From positions 62,001 to 126,000 of the forward strand of contig JABWCD010000011.1 of NCBI GenBank assembly GCA_013359265.1: a stretch of 64,000 nt of DNA. The letters run 5' to 3'. Source of the DNA: Candidatus Hydrogenedentota bacterium (GTDB taxonomy: Bacteria; Hydrogenedentota; Hydrogenedentia; Hydrogenedentales; SLHB01). The stretch's first letter is position 1, and the number at the start of each line of letters is the position of its first letter. Below are positions 37,782 to 46,309 of the stretch, piece after piece. The translations under genes were made by a program, and so were the position numbers. The notes under the pieces are model-generated. The model was not told where the DNA came from and did no database searches. It was given only the letters and a program-made list of their open reading frames with translations.

Positions 37782-37812
37782 TTGCGCGCCGTTCCAGTTT
37801 CGCTGGTATACT
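37782..37812 (+). promoter_or_regulatory. possible promoter giving a leaderless transcript
   Basis: TTGCGC at 37782-37787 and TATACT at 37807-37812 with a long 19-base spacer. The ATG at 37819 begins after a six-base gap, as at 26938 and 61501. A GGAG lies between but is too close to the ATG to act as a ribosome binding site. Confidence 0.35.
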
Positions 37813-37818
37813 TGGAGC

Positions 37819-38379
37819 ATGATGTCTGCTCATCCCAAATCCGTGCGGCGCAGGCTGTTGACCGTGCTGTACGAACATTATTTGAAAGACCCGCTCGAGA
37901 TGCTGACGCCGGAGGACGTGTTGGCGGACAGCATGGTGCCGCGGGAAGATCTGCTCGCGAACATTCATTATCTGAGCGACAAGGGGTACGTCGAACTGAT
38001 GATGGGGTACAACCCGCCGTGGTTCGCGGCAACGCGCATCACCGCGAAGGGCATCGACCTTGTCGAGAACCGGTTCGAGTTCAACCTGCAGTACCCGCCC
38101 GCGCCGGGAGACATCGAGGAAACGTTTGCGAACGTGCCGTCGCTCATGGAGCGCCTGGTGCAGGAAGCGGATTTCTCGCCGCTTGACGGAGAAGAACGGA
38201 AGTGTCTCCTGCGCGACGTACTGTATCTGCGCGACGAGTTGGCGCGGCCCGCGGTGCGGTGGCGCGCGCACGTGGTCGAGACGATGGTGAAGTGGATCGA
38301 GGGCTATTTCGAGGACCCGGCCGCGACGTTGCCCGTGCTGGCTGAGTTGAAGGAAGCGATCAAGGAACAGCGGGAGTGA
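37819..38379 (+). CDS. winged-helix-like protein of unknown function
   Basis: 186 residues. The N-terminal 75 residues (RRRLLTVLYEHYLKDPLEML, REDLLANIHYLSDKGYVELM) have the pattern of a winged-helix domain, with ATRITAKGIDLVENRFEFN closing it. The C-terminal half is helical and acidic (ERKCLLRDVLYLRDELARPA). It is likely a cytoplasmic DNA- or protein-binding regulator; targets are unknown. A start at 37711 is possible but adds untypical sequence. A GC-rich hairpin follows the stop. Confidence 0.7.
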   Translation: MMSAHPKSVRRRLLTVLYEHYLKDPLEMLTPEDVLADSMVPREDLLANIHYLSDKGYVELMMGYNPPWFAATRITAKGIDLVENRFEFNLQYPPAPGDIEETFANVPSLMERLVQEADFSPLDGEERKCLLRDVLYLRDELARPAVRWRAHVVETMVKWIEGYFEDPAATLPVLAELKEAIKEQRE

Positions 38380-38387
38380 CATCCCCC

Positions 38388-38423
38388 GGTCCGCTACCGC
38401 GGACCACCCCCTTCAAAAGGGGG
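38388..38423. repeat. two adjacent hairpins including a CCCCCTT palindrome
   Basis: GGTCCGC (38388-38394) pairs with GCGGACC (38399-38405), and CCCCCTT (38407-38413) pairs with AAGGGGG (38417-38423). The second palindrome resembles that at 59830-59847. Both lie just after the winged-helix gene stop; the lack of a T-run argues for a repeat element more than for an intrinsic terminator. Confidence 0.6.
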
Positions 38424-38439
38424 ATGAATGCACGCGTCG

Positions 38440-38619
38440 AGAGCGTTTCGAGGTCGACTGCACCGCGTGCTCGTGACTAATCCTCTGAAGCTGATCGGGC
38501 GAAGGAGGATCCTGCTCGTCATCGTACTCGATCTTTTCGAGTATCGAGTGCGAGTACGATGACGACTCACGAGCAGGAGCACGAAACAGACAGTGTGCTC
38601 AAACTTGAATTGCGCGAGC
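38440..38619. repeat. 180-bp dispersed repeat, copy B
   Basis: Second copy of the element at 23891-24070, same orientation, no gap. The inner stem GTCATCGTACTCG (38518-38530) with CGAGTACGATGAC (38551-38563) is perfect, and an outer stem TGCTCGTGA (38468-38476) with TCACGAGCA (38567-38575) is perfect in this copy but interrupted in copy A. It lies between the winged-helix gene and the convergent regulatory-like-domain gene. Confidence 0.88.
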
Positions 38620-38662
38620 GTGTCTAACCGGTCAGACGCAGCAGACTGTTCTCTAGTACCGG

Positions 38663-40642
38663 CTATCCGGCTTCGCGGCGCAGGCTCTTGATGAGTTCGA
38701 GCAATCTTCCGTCCACATCGTAATAGCGGAGGATACCTTTCTTGTCGATGAGCACGATCTGCGGGATTGCGAAGATATCGTAGAGGTCGAAGGTTACTGT
38801 TTCGTTGTCGATGCCGACGGGATACGCGACATGGTACGCGCCGATGTACTCGGTCACGTCTTTCGAGTCGCTGCCGCTGTCGTGAATGCCGATGAACTTT
38901 ACGTCGCCCGCGTCGCGAAAGGCCTCGTAGAGCGTATTCATCTGCGTGAGACGCAATAATCCCTTCGGTGTCGTATCGAACCCGCCCCAAAAGATCAGCA
39001 CGACGACACTGCCTTTCAGCGATTCCATCGTGAGTTTCGGCGGTGCGCCGCCTTCGGACGCCAGATTGAACCACTGCTTGCAGTCGATTTCGGGCGCGTC
39101 AACATTGCGGAACCCGTCGAGTTTGTTCGTCACGCGCGCGGGATTGCACGGCGCGAGGTTCGGCTCGAATTCCTCCAACGCAATCCGTTGTGGCTGGAGA
39201 TCGGCAAACATTACTGTAAAATCTTTGCGCGTGAACCGCCGCGTGTGCTCCGCGCGGAACGTGGCCGTACCGCCGCGCGGCGCTTCGTCGAGCCGCACCG
39301 AAAACGCTCCGTCGGCGCCGGACACAGTCCACGCCTGCGGATCGAGATCGATGGACGAGACGATGACGTTCGATTGCGGCGCGCCGGTTTCGTCGACGAC
39401 CGTGCCCGTGATTTCCGGCAATTCGGTGATACGTATCGGGTTCGCCAGCGTAATGTCCTGGCTCAACACCTTGATCTCGATGTCCGTGCCCTTTTCGGCG
39501 ATGTACCCTTCCGGCGCCTGGACGTGTACTTTGCCCGCGCCCGCGCCCGCCGTGAGGGTAAACGCTCCGTCCGCGCTGGTAATCGATTCATCGTAGACCG
39601 TGTCCTCGGCGACATACTGGACCGTCACGCCGCCGACCGGACTGTCGTCCTTCCCCGTCACGCGTCCCGCGATGCGGTAGCCAACTGTAAGCGAAACGTC
39701 GCACTCGGTTTCTTCCGTATCCCGTGCGACGCTGACGCGTTTGGGCGTCACGCTCGCGTAACCCGTGTAGCGAGCGACAACAAAATAGTCGCCGGGTTCC
39801 ACCAGCGCGCGATAGAACCCGTCCGCGTCCGTGCGCGTTTCCTTGTATTCCTTCAGTGGCGGCGGGCCGGACCGAAGGATGGATACGCGCGCCTTCGCGA
39901 CACCTTCCTTCGCATCGTTCGTCACGCGGCCGGAAAGCGCGATGCCTTTTACCATTGGCAGGGTCAGCGGCTTCCCGCCGGCGGGATAGCTGGGCACGCG
40001 ATGCTCCGCAAACTCGCGGTGCGTGATCGTGAAGCTCACGTAGCTGCCCTTGGGCAGCATTGCGATTTGCAGTTCGCCGGTTTCATCGCTGCGCGGGTTT
40101 GGAAAGCCGAGCCGTGAGAGGTCCTCGACCGAGACGTGAAACGCATCGTTAACGTACATCGTCAATACGCTTGCGCCAACGATTGGAGATGGAGGAGTAG
40201 ACGCGGCCGTACGCGGATCGATCCGCCGCTCGATGATGCGCGCTGAGATCGTGTCCGGCTCGCCAAGCGCAATGGAAATCGCCGCGTCGCCCGCCACCAA
40301 GGCGTCGAGACCGCCGCACGAATAGCCGTCCTTCCACGCGACGATCTCGACGGGGCCGACCGCTACATCCTGAAACGTAAATGCGCCGTTCGCGTCACAC
40401 TCCGCTTTTTTGGGTGTGCGGTCCTGATTGAGCCAGACCAGAGCATTTGGAACAGGTTTCGCCTGGTTGTCTATGACCGTGCCGGAAATTGTGTAGGCAG
40501 GGACGGAAAGAGTAAGCGCGAGGCTGAGGCAAAGGTACGCGACGTAAGCGGCGGCGCGAGACGGAAGATTTTGGATTCTGGATTCTGGATTCTGGATTGA
40601 AATGCGAGCCGCCGGCGCCTGGATACGTTGTGAACGCAGCAC
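38663..40642 (-). CDS. secreted carboxypeptidase-regulatory-like repeat protein with degenerate thioredoxin-like domain
   Basis: About 659 residues. A signal segment (YVAYLCLSLALTLSVPAY) precedes repeated Ig-like regulatory domains (ISGTVIDNQAKPVPNALVWL, IALSGRVTNDAKEGVAKARV, EITGTVVDETGAPQSNVIVS). The last 150 residues form an AhpC/TlpA-like thioredoxin fold (VVVLIFWGGFDTTPKGLLRL, IPQIVLIDKKGILRYYDVDG) in which the usual WCxxC site is replaced by WGGFDTTP, so disulfide chemistry is absent. The start is uncertain: the nearest standard codon is GTG 40642, and the segment between it and the signal is made of heptamer repeats (IQNPESRIQN). Last gene of a three-gene set. Confidence 0.75.
   Translation of the reverse strand: MLRSQRIQAPAARISIQNPESRIQNLPSRAAAYVAYLCLSLALTLSVPAYTISGTVIDNQAKPVPNALVWLNQDRTPKKAECDANGAFTFQDVAVGPVEIVAWKDGYSCGGLDALVAGDAAISIALGEPDTISARIIERRIDPRTAASTPPSPIVGASVLTMYVNDAFHVSVEDLSRLGFPNPRSDETGELQIAMLPKGSYVSFTITHREFAEHRVPSYPAGGKPLTLPMVKGIALSGRVTNDAKEGVAKARVSILRSGPPPLKEYKETRTDADGFYRALVEPGDYFVVARYTGYASVTPKRVSVARDTEETECDVSLTVGYRIAGRVTGKDDSPVGGVTVQYVAEDTVYDESITSADGAFTLTAGAGAGKVHVQAPEGYIAEKGTDIEIKVLSQDITLANPIRITELPEITGTVVDETGAPQSNVIVSSIDLDPQAWTVSGADGAFSVRLDEAPRGGTATFRAEHTRRFTRKDFTVMFADLQPQRIALEEFEPNLAPCNPARVTNKLDGFRNVDAPEIDCKQWFNLASEGGAPPKLTMESLKGSVVVLIFWGGFDTTPKGLLRLTQMNTLYEAFRDAGDVKFIGIHDSGSDSKDVTEYIGAYHVAYPVGIDNETVTFDLYDIFAIPQIVLIDKKGILRYYDVDGRLLELIKSLRREAG
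40568..40598. repeat. heptamer array, ATTTTGG(ATTCTGG)3ATT
   Basis: Four seven-base units and a partial unit just before the signal-peptide coding part of the gene ending at 38663. Unit length is not a multiple of three, so unit gain or loss would change the frame between any upstream start codon and the protein. Confidence 0.85.
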
Positions 40643-40697
40643 AAAGCGCAAACGATGGTCCCGAAACCCTGGACCGCCATGCGCTGATTTGTCACCT

Positions 40698-40728
40698 AAT
40701 CCAAGATTCAAAATCCAAAATCCAAAAT
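40698..40728. repeat. heptamer array, AATCCAA-type units, inverted relative to 40568-40598
   Basis: Units AATCCAA, GATTCAA, AATCCAA, AATCCAA and a partial unit. Read on the other strand they are TTGGATT, so this array and the one at 40568 face each other across about 100 bases. It lies about 10 bases after the stop of the gene at 40740-42776. Confidence 0.78.
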
Positions 40729-40739
40729 GAGTTGCTGGA

Positions 40740-42776
40740 TCATCCTGCCGGCACGAACGCGGATGCCGGCGGCATGCCCAATGTCTCGACCGCAACGCGG
40801 CCCGTTGAATCGAGCACGTATGTCGTCGCGGGACCGGGCGACTTGCCCTGCATGACCAAGACGTTGTCCGGCGCCGCACCCGAGTACACACCGTCCACTA
40901 CGGCGACGCACAACAGGTCGGAGTTGCGCAACGTCCTGTGCGCGGACGACAGTGCATCGATCACCATCGCGGCTTCGCCGGGCGCGGTGTACACGACGAC
41001 GGCGGCACGGCCCACGCGCAATTCGTCGGGCGAGGGCAAAGTCCCCGAGACCGTCTTGCCGGTATACCACTCCAGCTTCTTGCCGGCCAATCCTTTGGAC
41101 TTTACAACGCGCTTGTCCTTAGCGTCGTCTGGTTCGCGTATGACGATGCGGCCAACGTCCTGTGTGGCGGCCGGTGCGATGTTGAACGGAATCGATCGGC
41201 CAAACAGGTCGTTGCCCGCGTTCGCGAGGCACGCCGCGGGAACCAGCGGCACTGCATTGTTCCAGACGAACCGGCCGTCCGCGCCGGTCGTGGTACGCCA
41301 CAACGGCAGGGGTTCGTCGTCCGCGTCGCTCTGGAACAGGCCGCCGACAATCGCGCCTTCGATCGGTTTGTCTTTCGCGGTGACGACGGTGCCCGACACG
41401 GCGCCCAGCGCGAGCAACTGCACCTTCGCGTCCTTCGCCGTGCCCGCATCAAGCGAGAACAACGCGCCTTCGCGGCGCTGCGGGTGTTCGGCCATGCCGA
41501 CGATCTTGCCGCTCGCGGGCACGCTCGCGACGTTGAGCGAAACGCTTCCGGCGTCGTCGGTCACGTACCATCGGTATTGCATCGGGCGAATCAATCGAAC
41601 GATGACGCCGGGGACCGGTTTCTGATCGGCGTCCACCACGACCACGCGGTATGCCGGCAAGGGTCTTAGCCAGTACGTTGGCAAGACCGCGGTTTCGCCC
41701 TGCTTGACGCTGAGCGTAACGTAGGGCCGCTCCGGCTTGACATATCCCGCCGCGGGTTTGACCTCGACGGTGTTTTCGCCTTCGACCGCGGTGAACTCGA
41801 AGGTGCCGGATGCGCCTGTTGTGACAATGGCCGCGCGCGATCCGAACGCCGACAACGCCACGCGCGCACCCGCGATGGGCGACGAGGTGACGGCGTCGCG
41901 CACGTCGCCGCGAATGGTCCCCGTTCCCGCTACGCGCAGCACCACCTCCTGCGTGGGTTCCTGTCCGGAAACGGTCAGCTTCTCCCAACCGGGACTGCGC
42001 AGTTCCATGCTCGCGGACTGATACAGGTACGCGCCCGGGTTGAGCCGCACCATGAAGTTTCCACTAATGTCGCTCTTCGCGAGGGTTGTCGTGATCGGTT
42101 CGCGCGCCGTGCTGATCACGATGGTCGCGTTCGACACGGCCGCGCCGCCGTTGCGCGAACGCACGCTGCCCCGCAGCAGCACGCCTTCGTACAGTTGCAC
42201 GCGCGCCGCCGTTTCGCCGACGGTGAGATCGCCGACGCTCTGCTGTGCGTACGAGGGATGTCCCACTTTCAAGGCAACCTTCGCGCCCGTAGGGAGCAAG
42301 GGAACCGTAAACCGGCCCTCCGCGTCGGAAGCCGGCTCCTCGAAACCGAACTGCGCCAGCTTGGCGCAGGGCACACCGACCGTTGCGTCGCCTTGCAGCA
42401 ACACGCGGGTGATGCGCGCGCCCGCGACCGGTTTGCCGCGTGTGTCCACCACGCGCCCGCCGACCGTGCCTGGAGCGAGCATCGTAATGCGCACGTCCTT
42501 GATGTCGTCGGCGGGCCCCGCGTTGACGCTGGCGCCGTTGAACGCATAACCATCCGCATATGCGAACACGCCCAGCAATCCCGCGGGCAGCGAGTCAAAC
42601 GAAAACGAACCGGTTGCATCCGTGCGCGTTTCCAGCAGCGCCGCGCCGAGGCCCGCCTCGACCCACACGCGCGCGTTCGCAACGCCCTGATTTCCCGGGG
42701 CGGTGACCTGGCCGGACAGGGCTGCCGCGAAGGCCCAAAAGGGACACAACAGGATCGCAGCAGATACTCGCGTCAC
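40740..42776 (-). CDS. secreted carboxypeptidase-regulatory-like repeat protein
   Basis: 678 residues from GTG 42776, which has AGGAG eight bases upstream. A signal peptide (AAILLCPFWAFAAALSGQ) is followed by at least five regulatory-like beta domains (VTAPGNQGVANARVWVEAG, VGGRVVDTRGKPVAGARITR, IRGDVRDAVTSSPIAGARVA, VSGTVVTAKDKPIEGAIVGG). The final 120 residues (GRAAVVVYTAPGEAAMVIDA) may be a thioredoxin-like domain without cysteines, parallel to its downstream neighbour. Such proteins occur on bacterial surfaces; the function is unknown. It starts 28 bases after the upstream lipoprotein gene. Confidence 0.78.
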   Translation of the reverse strand: MTRVSAAILLCPFWAFAAALSGQVTAPGNQGVANARVWVEAGLGAALLETRTDATGSFSFDSLPAGLLGVFAYADGYAFNGASVNAGPADDIKDVRITMLAPGTVGGRVVDTRGKPVAGARITRVLLQGDATVGVPCAKLAQFGFEEPASDAEGRFTVPLLPTGAKVALKVGHPSYAQQSVGDLTVGETAARVQLYEGVLLRGSVRSRNGGAAVSNATIVISTAREPITTTLAKSDISGNFMVRLNPGAYLYQSASMELRSPGWEKLTVSGQEPTQEVVLRVAGTGTIRGDVRDAVTSSPIAGARVALSAFGSRAAIVTTGASGTFEFTAVEGENTVEVKPAAGYVKPERPYVTLSVKQGETAVLPTYWLRPLPAYRVVVVDADQKPVPGVIVRLIRPMQYRWYVTDDAGSVSLNVASVPASGKIVGMAEHPQRREGALFSLDAGTAKDAKVQLLALGAVSGTVVTAKDKPIEGAIVGGLFQSDADDEPLPLWRTTTGADGRFVWNNAVPLVPAACLANAGNDLFGRSIPFNIAPAATQDVGRIVIREPDDAKDKRVVKSKGLAGKKLEWYTGKTVSGTLPSPDELRVGRAAVVVYTAPGEAAMVIDALSSAHRTLRNSDLLCVAVVDGVYSGAAPDNVLVMQGKSPGPATTYVLDSTGRVAVETLGMPPASAFVPAG

Positions 42777-42804
42777 GTGATTGACTCCTGGCGGCGCGGG
42801 GCGC

Positions 42805-43428
42805 TTATCGTTCGCTCGCGCGCAGACCGGAAAACTTGCAGGGACCCTCGAGCGCACGGATGCCCGCGCGCCCCGCGGCGGTAAGGCTGTCGTCCCGCAG
42901 TTCCGACAGCGGTTGGCCGTCCACGTACACCTGGATTCTATCGCCCTTCGCTTCGACACGCAACGCGTGCGGCACACGCGGGGTAATCTTCGCCGCCTCG
43001 GTCAACATCAGCATCCACCGCCCGCCGCTGAACCGCCACACGTTTGCGCCGTTCGCGAAAAGCGTTGCGGCGTACATGTCCGTGATCACGCCGTCCTTCT
43101 CCTGCGCGCGAAAGATCAATCCCGGCGCGCCGCCGCCGCTGTAGTTCACGTTCGCCTCGATGGCGAGGTTGCGCGCATTGAACCCCTTCAGCAAGCCGAT
43201 GCTCACACCGGTGCCGTCGCGCACTTGGCCTTCCGCGATTTCGACACCATCCGGGACAAGGTTGGTAATCCCGTCCTCGAGCGGAGTCCACGGTCCCGCA
43301 ACGCCGCCGCCCGCCTCGCGCGCGGATTCGAGCGTCGCGAGGTCGATGGGCTTTGGATCGGGTGTGGTTGCGCAGCTAATGGGAAGAATCGCGACGGGAA
43401 TAAGAAGTGTCGGGACAATTGCATTCAT
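42805..43428 (-). CDS. lipoprotein with concanavalin/DUF1080-like fold
   Basis: 207 residues from ATG 43428. A lipoprotein signal ends at Cys19 (IPVAILPISCATT). The mature part is a beta-sandwich with landmarks AIEANVNYSGGGAPGLIFRA, DMYAATLFANGANVWRFSGG and IQVYVDGQPLSEL, resembling family-16/DUF1080-like laminin-G folds that bind glycans. No catalytic pair is assignable. It is the first gene of the set 43428-38663 and may tether partners to the cell envelope. Degenerate hexamer repeats (TCGTAA) lie just upstream. Confidence 0.7.
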   Translation of the reverse strand: MNAIVPTLLIPVAILPISCATTPDPKPIDLATLESAREAGGGVAGPWTPLEDGITNLVPDGVEIAEGQVRDGTGVSIGLLKGFNARNLAIEANVNYSGGGAPGLIFRAQEKDGVITDMYAATLFANGANVWRFSGGRWMLMLTEAAKITPRVPHALRVEAKGDRIQVYVDGQPLSELRDDSLTAAGRAGIRALEGPCKFSGLRASER

Positions 43429-43594
43429 TCGCAATCGTAATCGTTTGTGTAATCGCGATCGAGAATCGAAGTTGGAAATAGTATCGCAGAAGGATTTCAT
43501 CGTGTAGATAGTAGCGTTAGCTCGAAATTCCTGGGACCCAATACTCGACTACGATTACGAGCACGAGATCTCACATTACGGAACGTGAAGTGGC

Positions 43595-44872
43595 TTACCG
43601 CTGGGCCAGTTCGGTACCAATCGTTTGCACGACTTCGCGCTGCAACAGGTCGTAATTGAGGCGGTGGCTTTCGATCAGCGATTCCTCCGCACTGGCGCCT
43701 GCGCGCAAACTTTCCAACATCGCGGACATGCCCCGGGCGCCGTATTTCTTCCAGAGAAAATCGACGGTCGCGTGCGCTTGCCGGTATGCGAGGTTCAGCG
43801 CGTCGGGATCGAGTTTCTTCAATTGCGCCTGTTCGAGATCGGCGAGCGGGAAGAGCAGGCCTTGCGCGTTGGCTTCGCGCAGAAGCGCCGAATCCGCCGC
43901 GCTGAGGTCGTTCGAAAACGTTTCGGCGAGGCCTTCGTTGTACCACCACGGCACCTTGTTTCCCGCCCACGTCCGCACGACGACGTGCGTGTACTCGTGA
44001 TACAGGCGGCGCGTCAGTTCATCTTCCGCCAGGACGTTGCCGGCCTTGTCGCGGATCGGCACGCGGATTTTTCCGTCGTACACCGCGCCGACGTGATCGC
44101 CGAGCAGCGTTGCACGTTCGAAGTCCTCGGCGTCGTACACGCTCACCTGAATCGGCGCGGGCGGATACATGCCGGTCTTCACGCCGATCTCGCGGTACGC
44201 GCGTTCGAGAATGCGCAACACCTTGTTCAGGTCGACGCCGTTAATATTCGGCTTGTGCAGGTACTCGAAGTGCGACGACGCCGACTTGCTGAACGAGTTC
44301 TCGACGCTCGCTTCGCGCTGCGCCTTCTCGAGCTTCGCGTCGAGCCCGCGGCGGCCCGGATCGGTTTCGCGCACGTATTCCCACTGCGCGACCGCGTCGG
44401 CGACGTTGTTCTGTTTGTAGTACGCGTCGCCCAACAACTCCTGCGCGTCGAGATTGGCCGGATCGAGTTCGACCGCCTCCGCAAGCCGCGCGGCGGCGTC
44501 GGCGTTCATGTCGACGTGAAGATAGTACGAACCCAACTGGATCAGCGGCGACGCATTTTCCGGATCGACAGTGATGGCCTGCGCGAGCAGCTTCGTCGCC
44601 GTGTCGAAATCCTCCGCGCGCGCGTATTCGTTCGCCTGCGCCTGAAGCGCGTTGCACAGATTGCGGCGGACAGTCGGGTTCGCGCGCTCCATCCGGTACG
44701 CGCTTTCGAACGAGTGGATCGCCGATTCCCAGTCCTTCGCGTTGTACGCCTGCACGCCTTGCGCATTGTATTCCGCCGCGGACGATTCCGCGAACGCGGG
44801 CGACACGGCAACGATAATCGTTGCCGCCACGACCGCGGCAATACAAAAACAACTTGGCGATAACGTCCGCAT
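43595..44872 (-). CDS. TPR and peptidase MA-like zinc metallopeptidase, exported
   Basis: 425 residues with a signal peptide (AAVVAATIIVAVSPAFAES). Residues 31-185 hold about four TPR units (AYNAKDWESAIHSFESAYRM, LGDAYYKQNNVADAVAQWEY). The C-terminal domain has HEYTH (His292, Glu293, His296) and NEGLAE with Glu313/Glu317, the gluzincin/peptidase MA arrangement for a zinc site. It is probably periplasmic; substrates are unknown. The gene starts five bases after ridA and is the last gene of the long translation operon. Confidence 0.85.
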   Translation of the reverse strand: MRTLSPSCFCIAAVVAATIIVAVSPAFAESSAAEYNAQGVQAYNAKDWESAIHSFESAYRMERANPTVRRNLCNALQAQANEYARAEDFDTATKLLAQAITVDPENASPLIQLGSYYLHVDMNADAAARLAEAVELDPANLDAQELLGDAYYKQNNVADAVAQWEYVRETDPGRRGLDAKLEKAQREASVENSFSKSASSHFEYLHKPNINGVDLNKVLRILERAYREIGVKTGMYPPAPIQVSVYDAEDFERATLLGDHVGAVYDGKIRVPIRDKAGNVLAEDELTRRLYHEYTHVVVRTWAGNKVPWWYNEGLAETFSNDLSAADSALLREANAQGLLFPLADLEQAQLKKLDPDALNLAYRQAHATVDFLWKKYGARGMSAMLESLRAGASAEESLIESHRLNYDLLQREVVQTIGTELAQR

Positions 44873-44877
44873 GCGTG

Positions 44878-45264
44878 CTATTCGGGGAGGATGGCGATGG
44901 CGTCGATTTCGATTCGAAAATCCAAGGGAAGACGGCCCGCCTGAATCGTCGTGCGCGCGGGCGGTTCGCTCGGAAAATACTCTTTGTAGATGCCGTTCAT
45001 CTCGGCGAAGTTGTTCATGTCGGACAAATAGACGTTGGTTTTCACGACATGTTCAAGGCCGGAACCCGCGCCTTCGAGCACTGCCCGGATATTGTCCAAC
45101 GTCTGCCGCACTTCCACCTCGAACGAGTCCCGGCGCGGGCCGCTGCCGTCAGGCGCCATGGGCCCCTGGCCGGACAAAAAGATGAGGTTGCCCGCTACCG
45201 TCGCATGACAATATGGGCCCACCGCGGCGGGGGCTTTTGGTGCATTGACGCAGCGCTTCTTCAT
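44878..45264 (-). CDS. ridA: RidA family enamine/imine deaminase
   Basis: 128 residues, full-length for the YjgF/YER057c/UK114 family. It hydrolyses reactive enamines and imines released by PLP enzymes. Landmarks: AVGPYCHATVAGNLIFLSGQ, RQTLDNIRAVLEGAG, VVKTNVYLSDMNNFAEMN, and PPARTTIQAGRLPLDFRIEI, where the Arg of PPARTT binds the carboxylate of the substrate. It lies 112 bases after ribF on the same strand and five bases before the TPR peptidase. The 112-base gap may contain a promoter, but none is clear. Confidence 0.9.
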   Translation of the reverse strand: MKKRCVNAPKAPAAVGPYCHATVAGNLIFLSGQGPMAPDGSGPRRDSFEVEVRQTLDNIRAVLEGAGSGLEHVVKTNVYLSDMNNFAEMNGIYKEYFPSEPPARTTIQAGRLPLDFRIEIDAIAILPE

Positions 45265-45376
45265 GGACTTCTGAACCCGTTTTGTACCAAGACCATAGAC
45301 ACAATGAAGTTACCACACGGCCCGTTTATGGTCAAACACGGTGCGCTGTATTCGGTTCCAGGACGGCCCGGTTCCA

Positions 45377-46309
45377 TCATGCCCTGGCGGAAACGAAAAA
45401 TGCCCGCGTCGCTTCGACGTCCTTGTGAATTTGGGCGATGAGGTCCTGCACGGTGGGGAACTTGATTTCGCTGCGGAGGCGTTGGCGGAAGACGAGTTCG
45501 ATTTCGCTGCCGTCGATGTTGCCGGAGAAGTCGAGGAGGAAGGCTTCGATGGTGAGGTCTTCGTTGCGAATGGTTGGGGCGACGCCGATGTTTACCGCGG
45601 CGGGGTATTGCGCGCCGGCGAGTTTCGCCTCGCAGATGTAGACGCCCTGCGCGGGGATGGCGCTGTGGTGCGGCTGGATGTTTGCGGTGGGAAAGCCGAT
45701 GGTCGATCCAATGTGCCGCCCAGGCACAATCCGGCCGACCAGCGAGTACGGGCGGCCGAGAAATGCTTCGGCTTTCTCGAGATCGCCGAGCAGCAAACGT
45801 TCGCGGATGAGCGTGCTGCTCACGCGCTCGCCGTCCATCAGTAGCGGCGGAACCTGTTCGACGTCGAACCCGTGCCGTTGCGACAGCTCCCGCAGCAGAT
45901 CGAAATCGCCGCGCGCGTTGCGCCCGAAGCGGAAGTCGTGGCCGACGACTACGGCTTTCGCGCGGCAGCGATCGGCAATGATCTCGCGGACGAAGTCCTC
46001 CGGCTCCAGCGCGGCAACGTCCGCATCGAACCTTAATACTACGACGGCTTCGATGCCCGCTTGCTCGAACAGTTCGAGCTTTTTCGCGGTGTGCGTAAGC
46101 AGGCTTGGCGCGTGGCCGGGCGAGAAGAACTCGCGCGGGTGCGGACGCAGCGTCAACACTGCGGCGGTGCCGCCGTTCGCGTTCGCACGCGCGACAACCG
46201 CATCCAGGATCGCCCGGTGGCCGAGGTGGACCCCGTCGAAACTGCCGATCGTCAGGACAGGATTCGAGTCGTCCAGGCGCGTTGCGCGGATGTCGTGAAT
46301 GACGCGCAT
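45377..46309 (-). CDS. ribF: bifunctional riboflavin kinase/FAD synthetase
   Basis: 310 residues. It makes FMN from riboflavin and FAD from FMN. The N-terminal FAD synthetase half has SFDGVHLGHRAIL and VVGHDFRFGRNARGDFDLL, and VSSTLIRERLLLGDLEKAEA is the ISSTxIR motif. The C-terminal riboflavin kinase half has GRHIGSTIGFPTANI. ATG 46309 shares one base with the truB stop (TGATG), so translation is coupled. Its products are cofactors for the Nqr complex encoded further along. The usual downstream rpsO is missing; ridA follows instead. Confidence 0.95.
   Translation of the reverse strand: MRVIHDIRATRLDDSNPVLTIGSFDGVHLGHRAILDAVVARANANGGTAAVLTLRPHPREFFSPGHAPSLLTHTAKKLELFEQAGIEAVVVLRFDADVAALEPEDFVREIIADRCRAKAVVVGHDFRFGRNARGDFDLLRELSQRHGFDVEQVPPLLMDGERVSSTLIRERLLLGDLEKAEAFLGRPYSLVGRIVPGRHIGSTIGFPTANIQPHHSAIPAQGVYICEAKLAGAQYPAAVNIGVAPTIRNEDLTIEAFLLDFSGNIDGSEIELVFRQRLRSEIKFPTVQDLIAQIHKDVEATRAFFVSARA

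Noticed and set aside
40642-40891. N-terminal extension of the regulatory-domain protein beyond 40642
   Set aside because: It would run back over the end of the upstream gene and is made of Arg-rich shadow sequence plus heptamer repeats.
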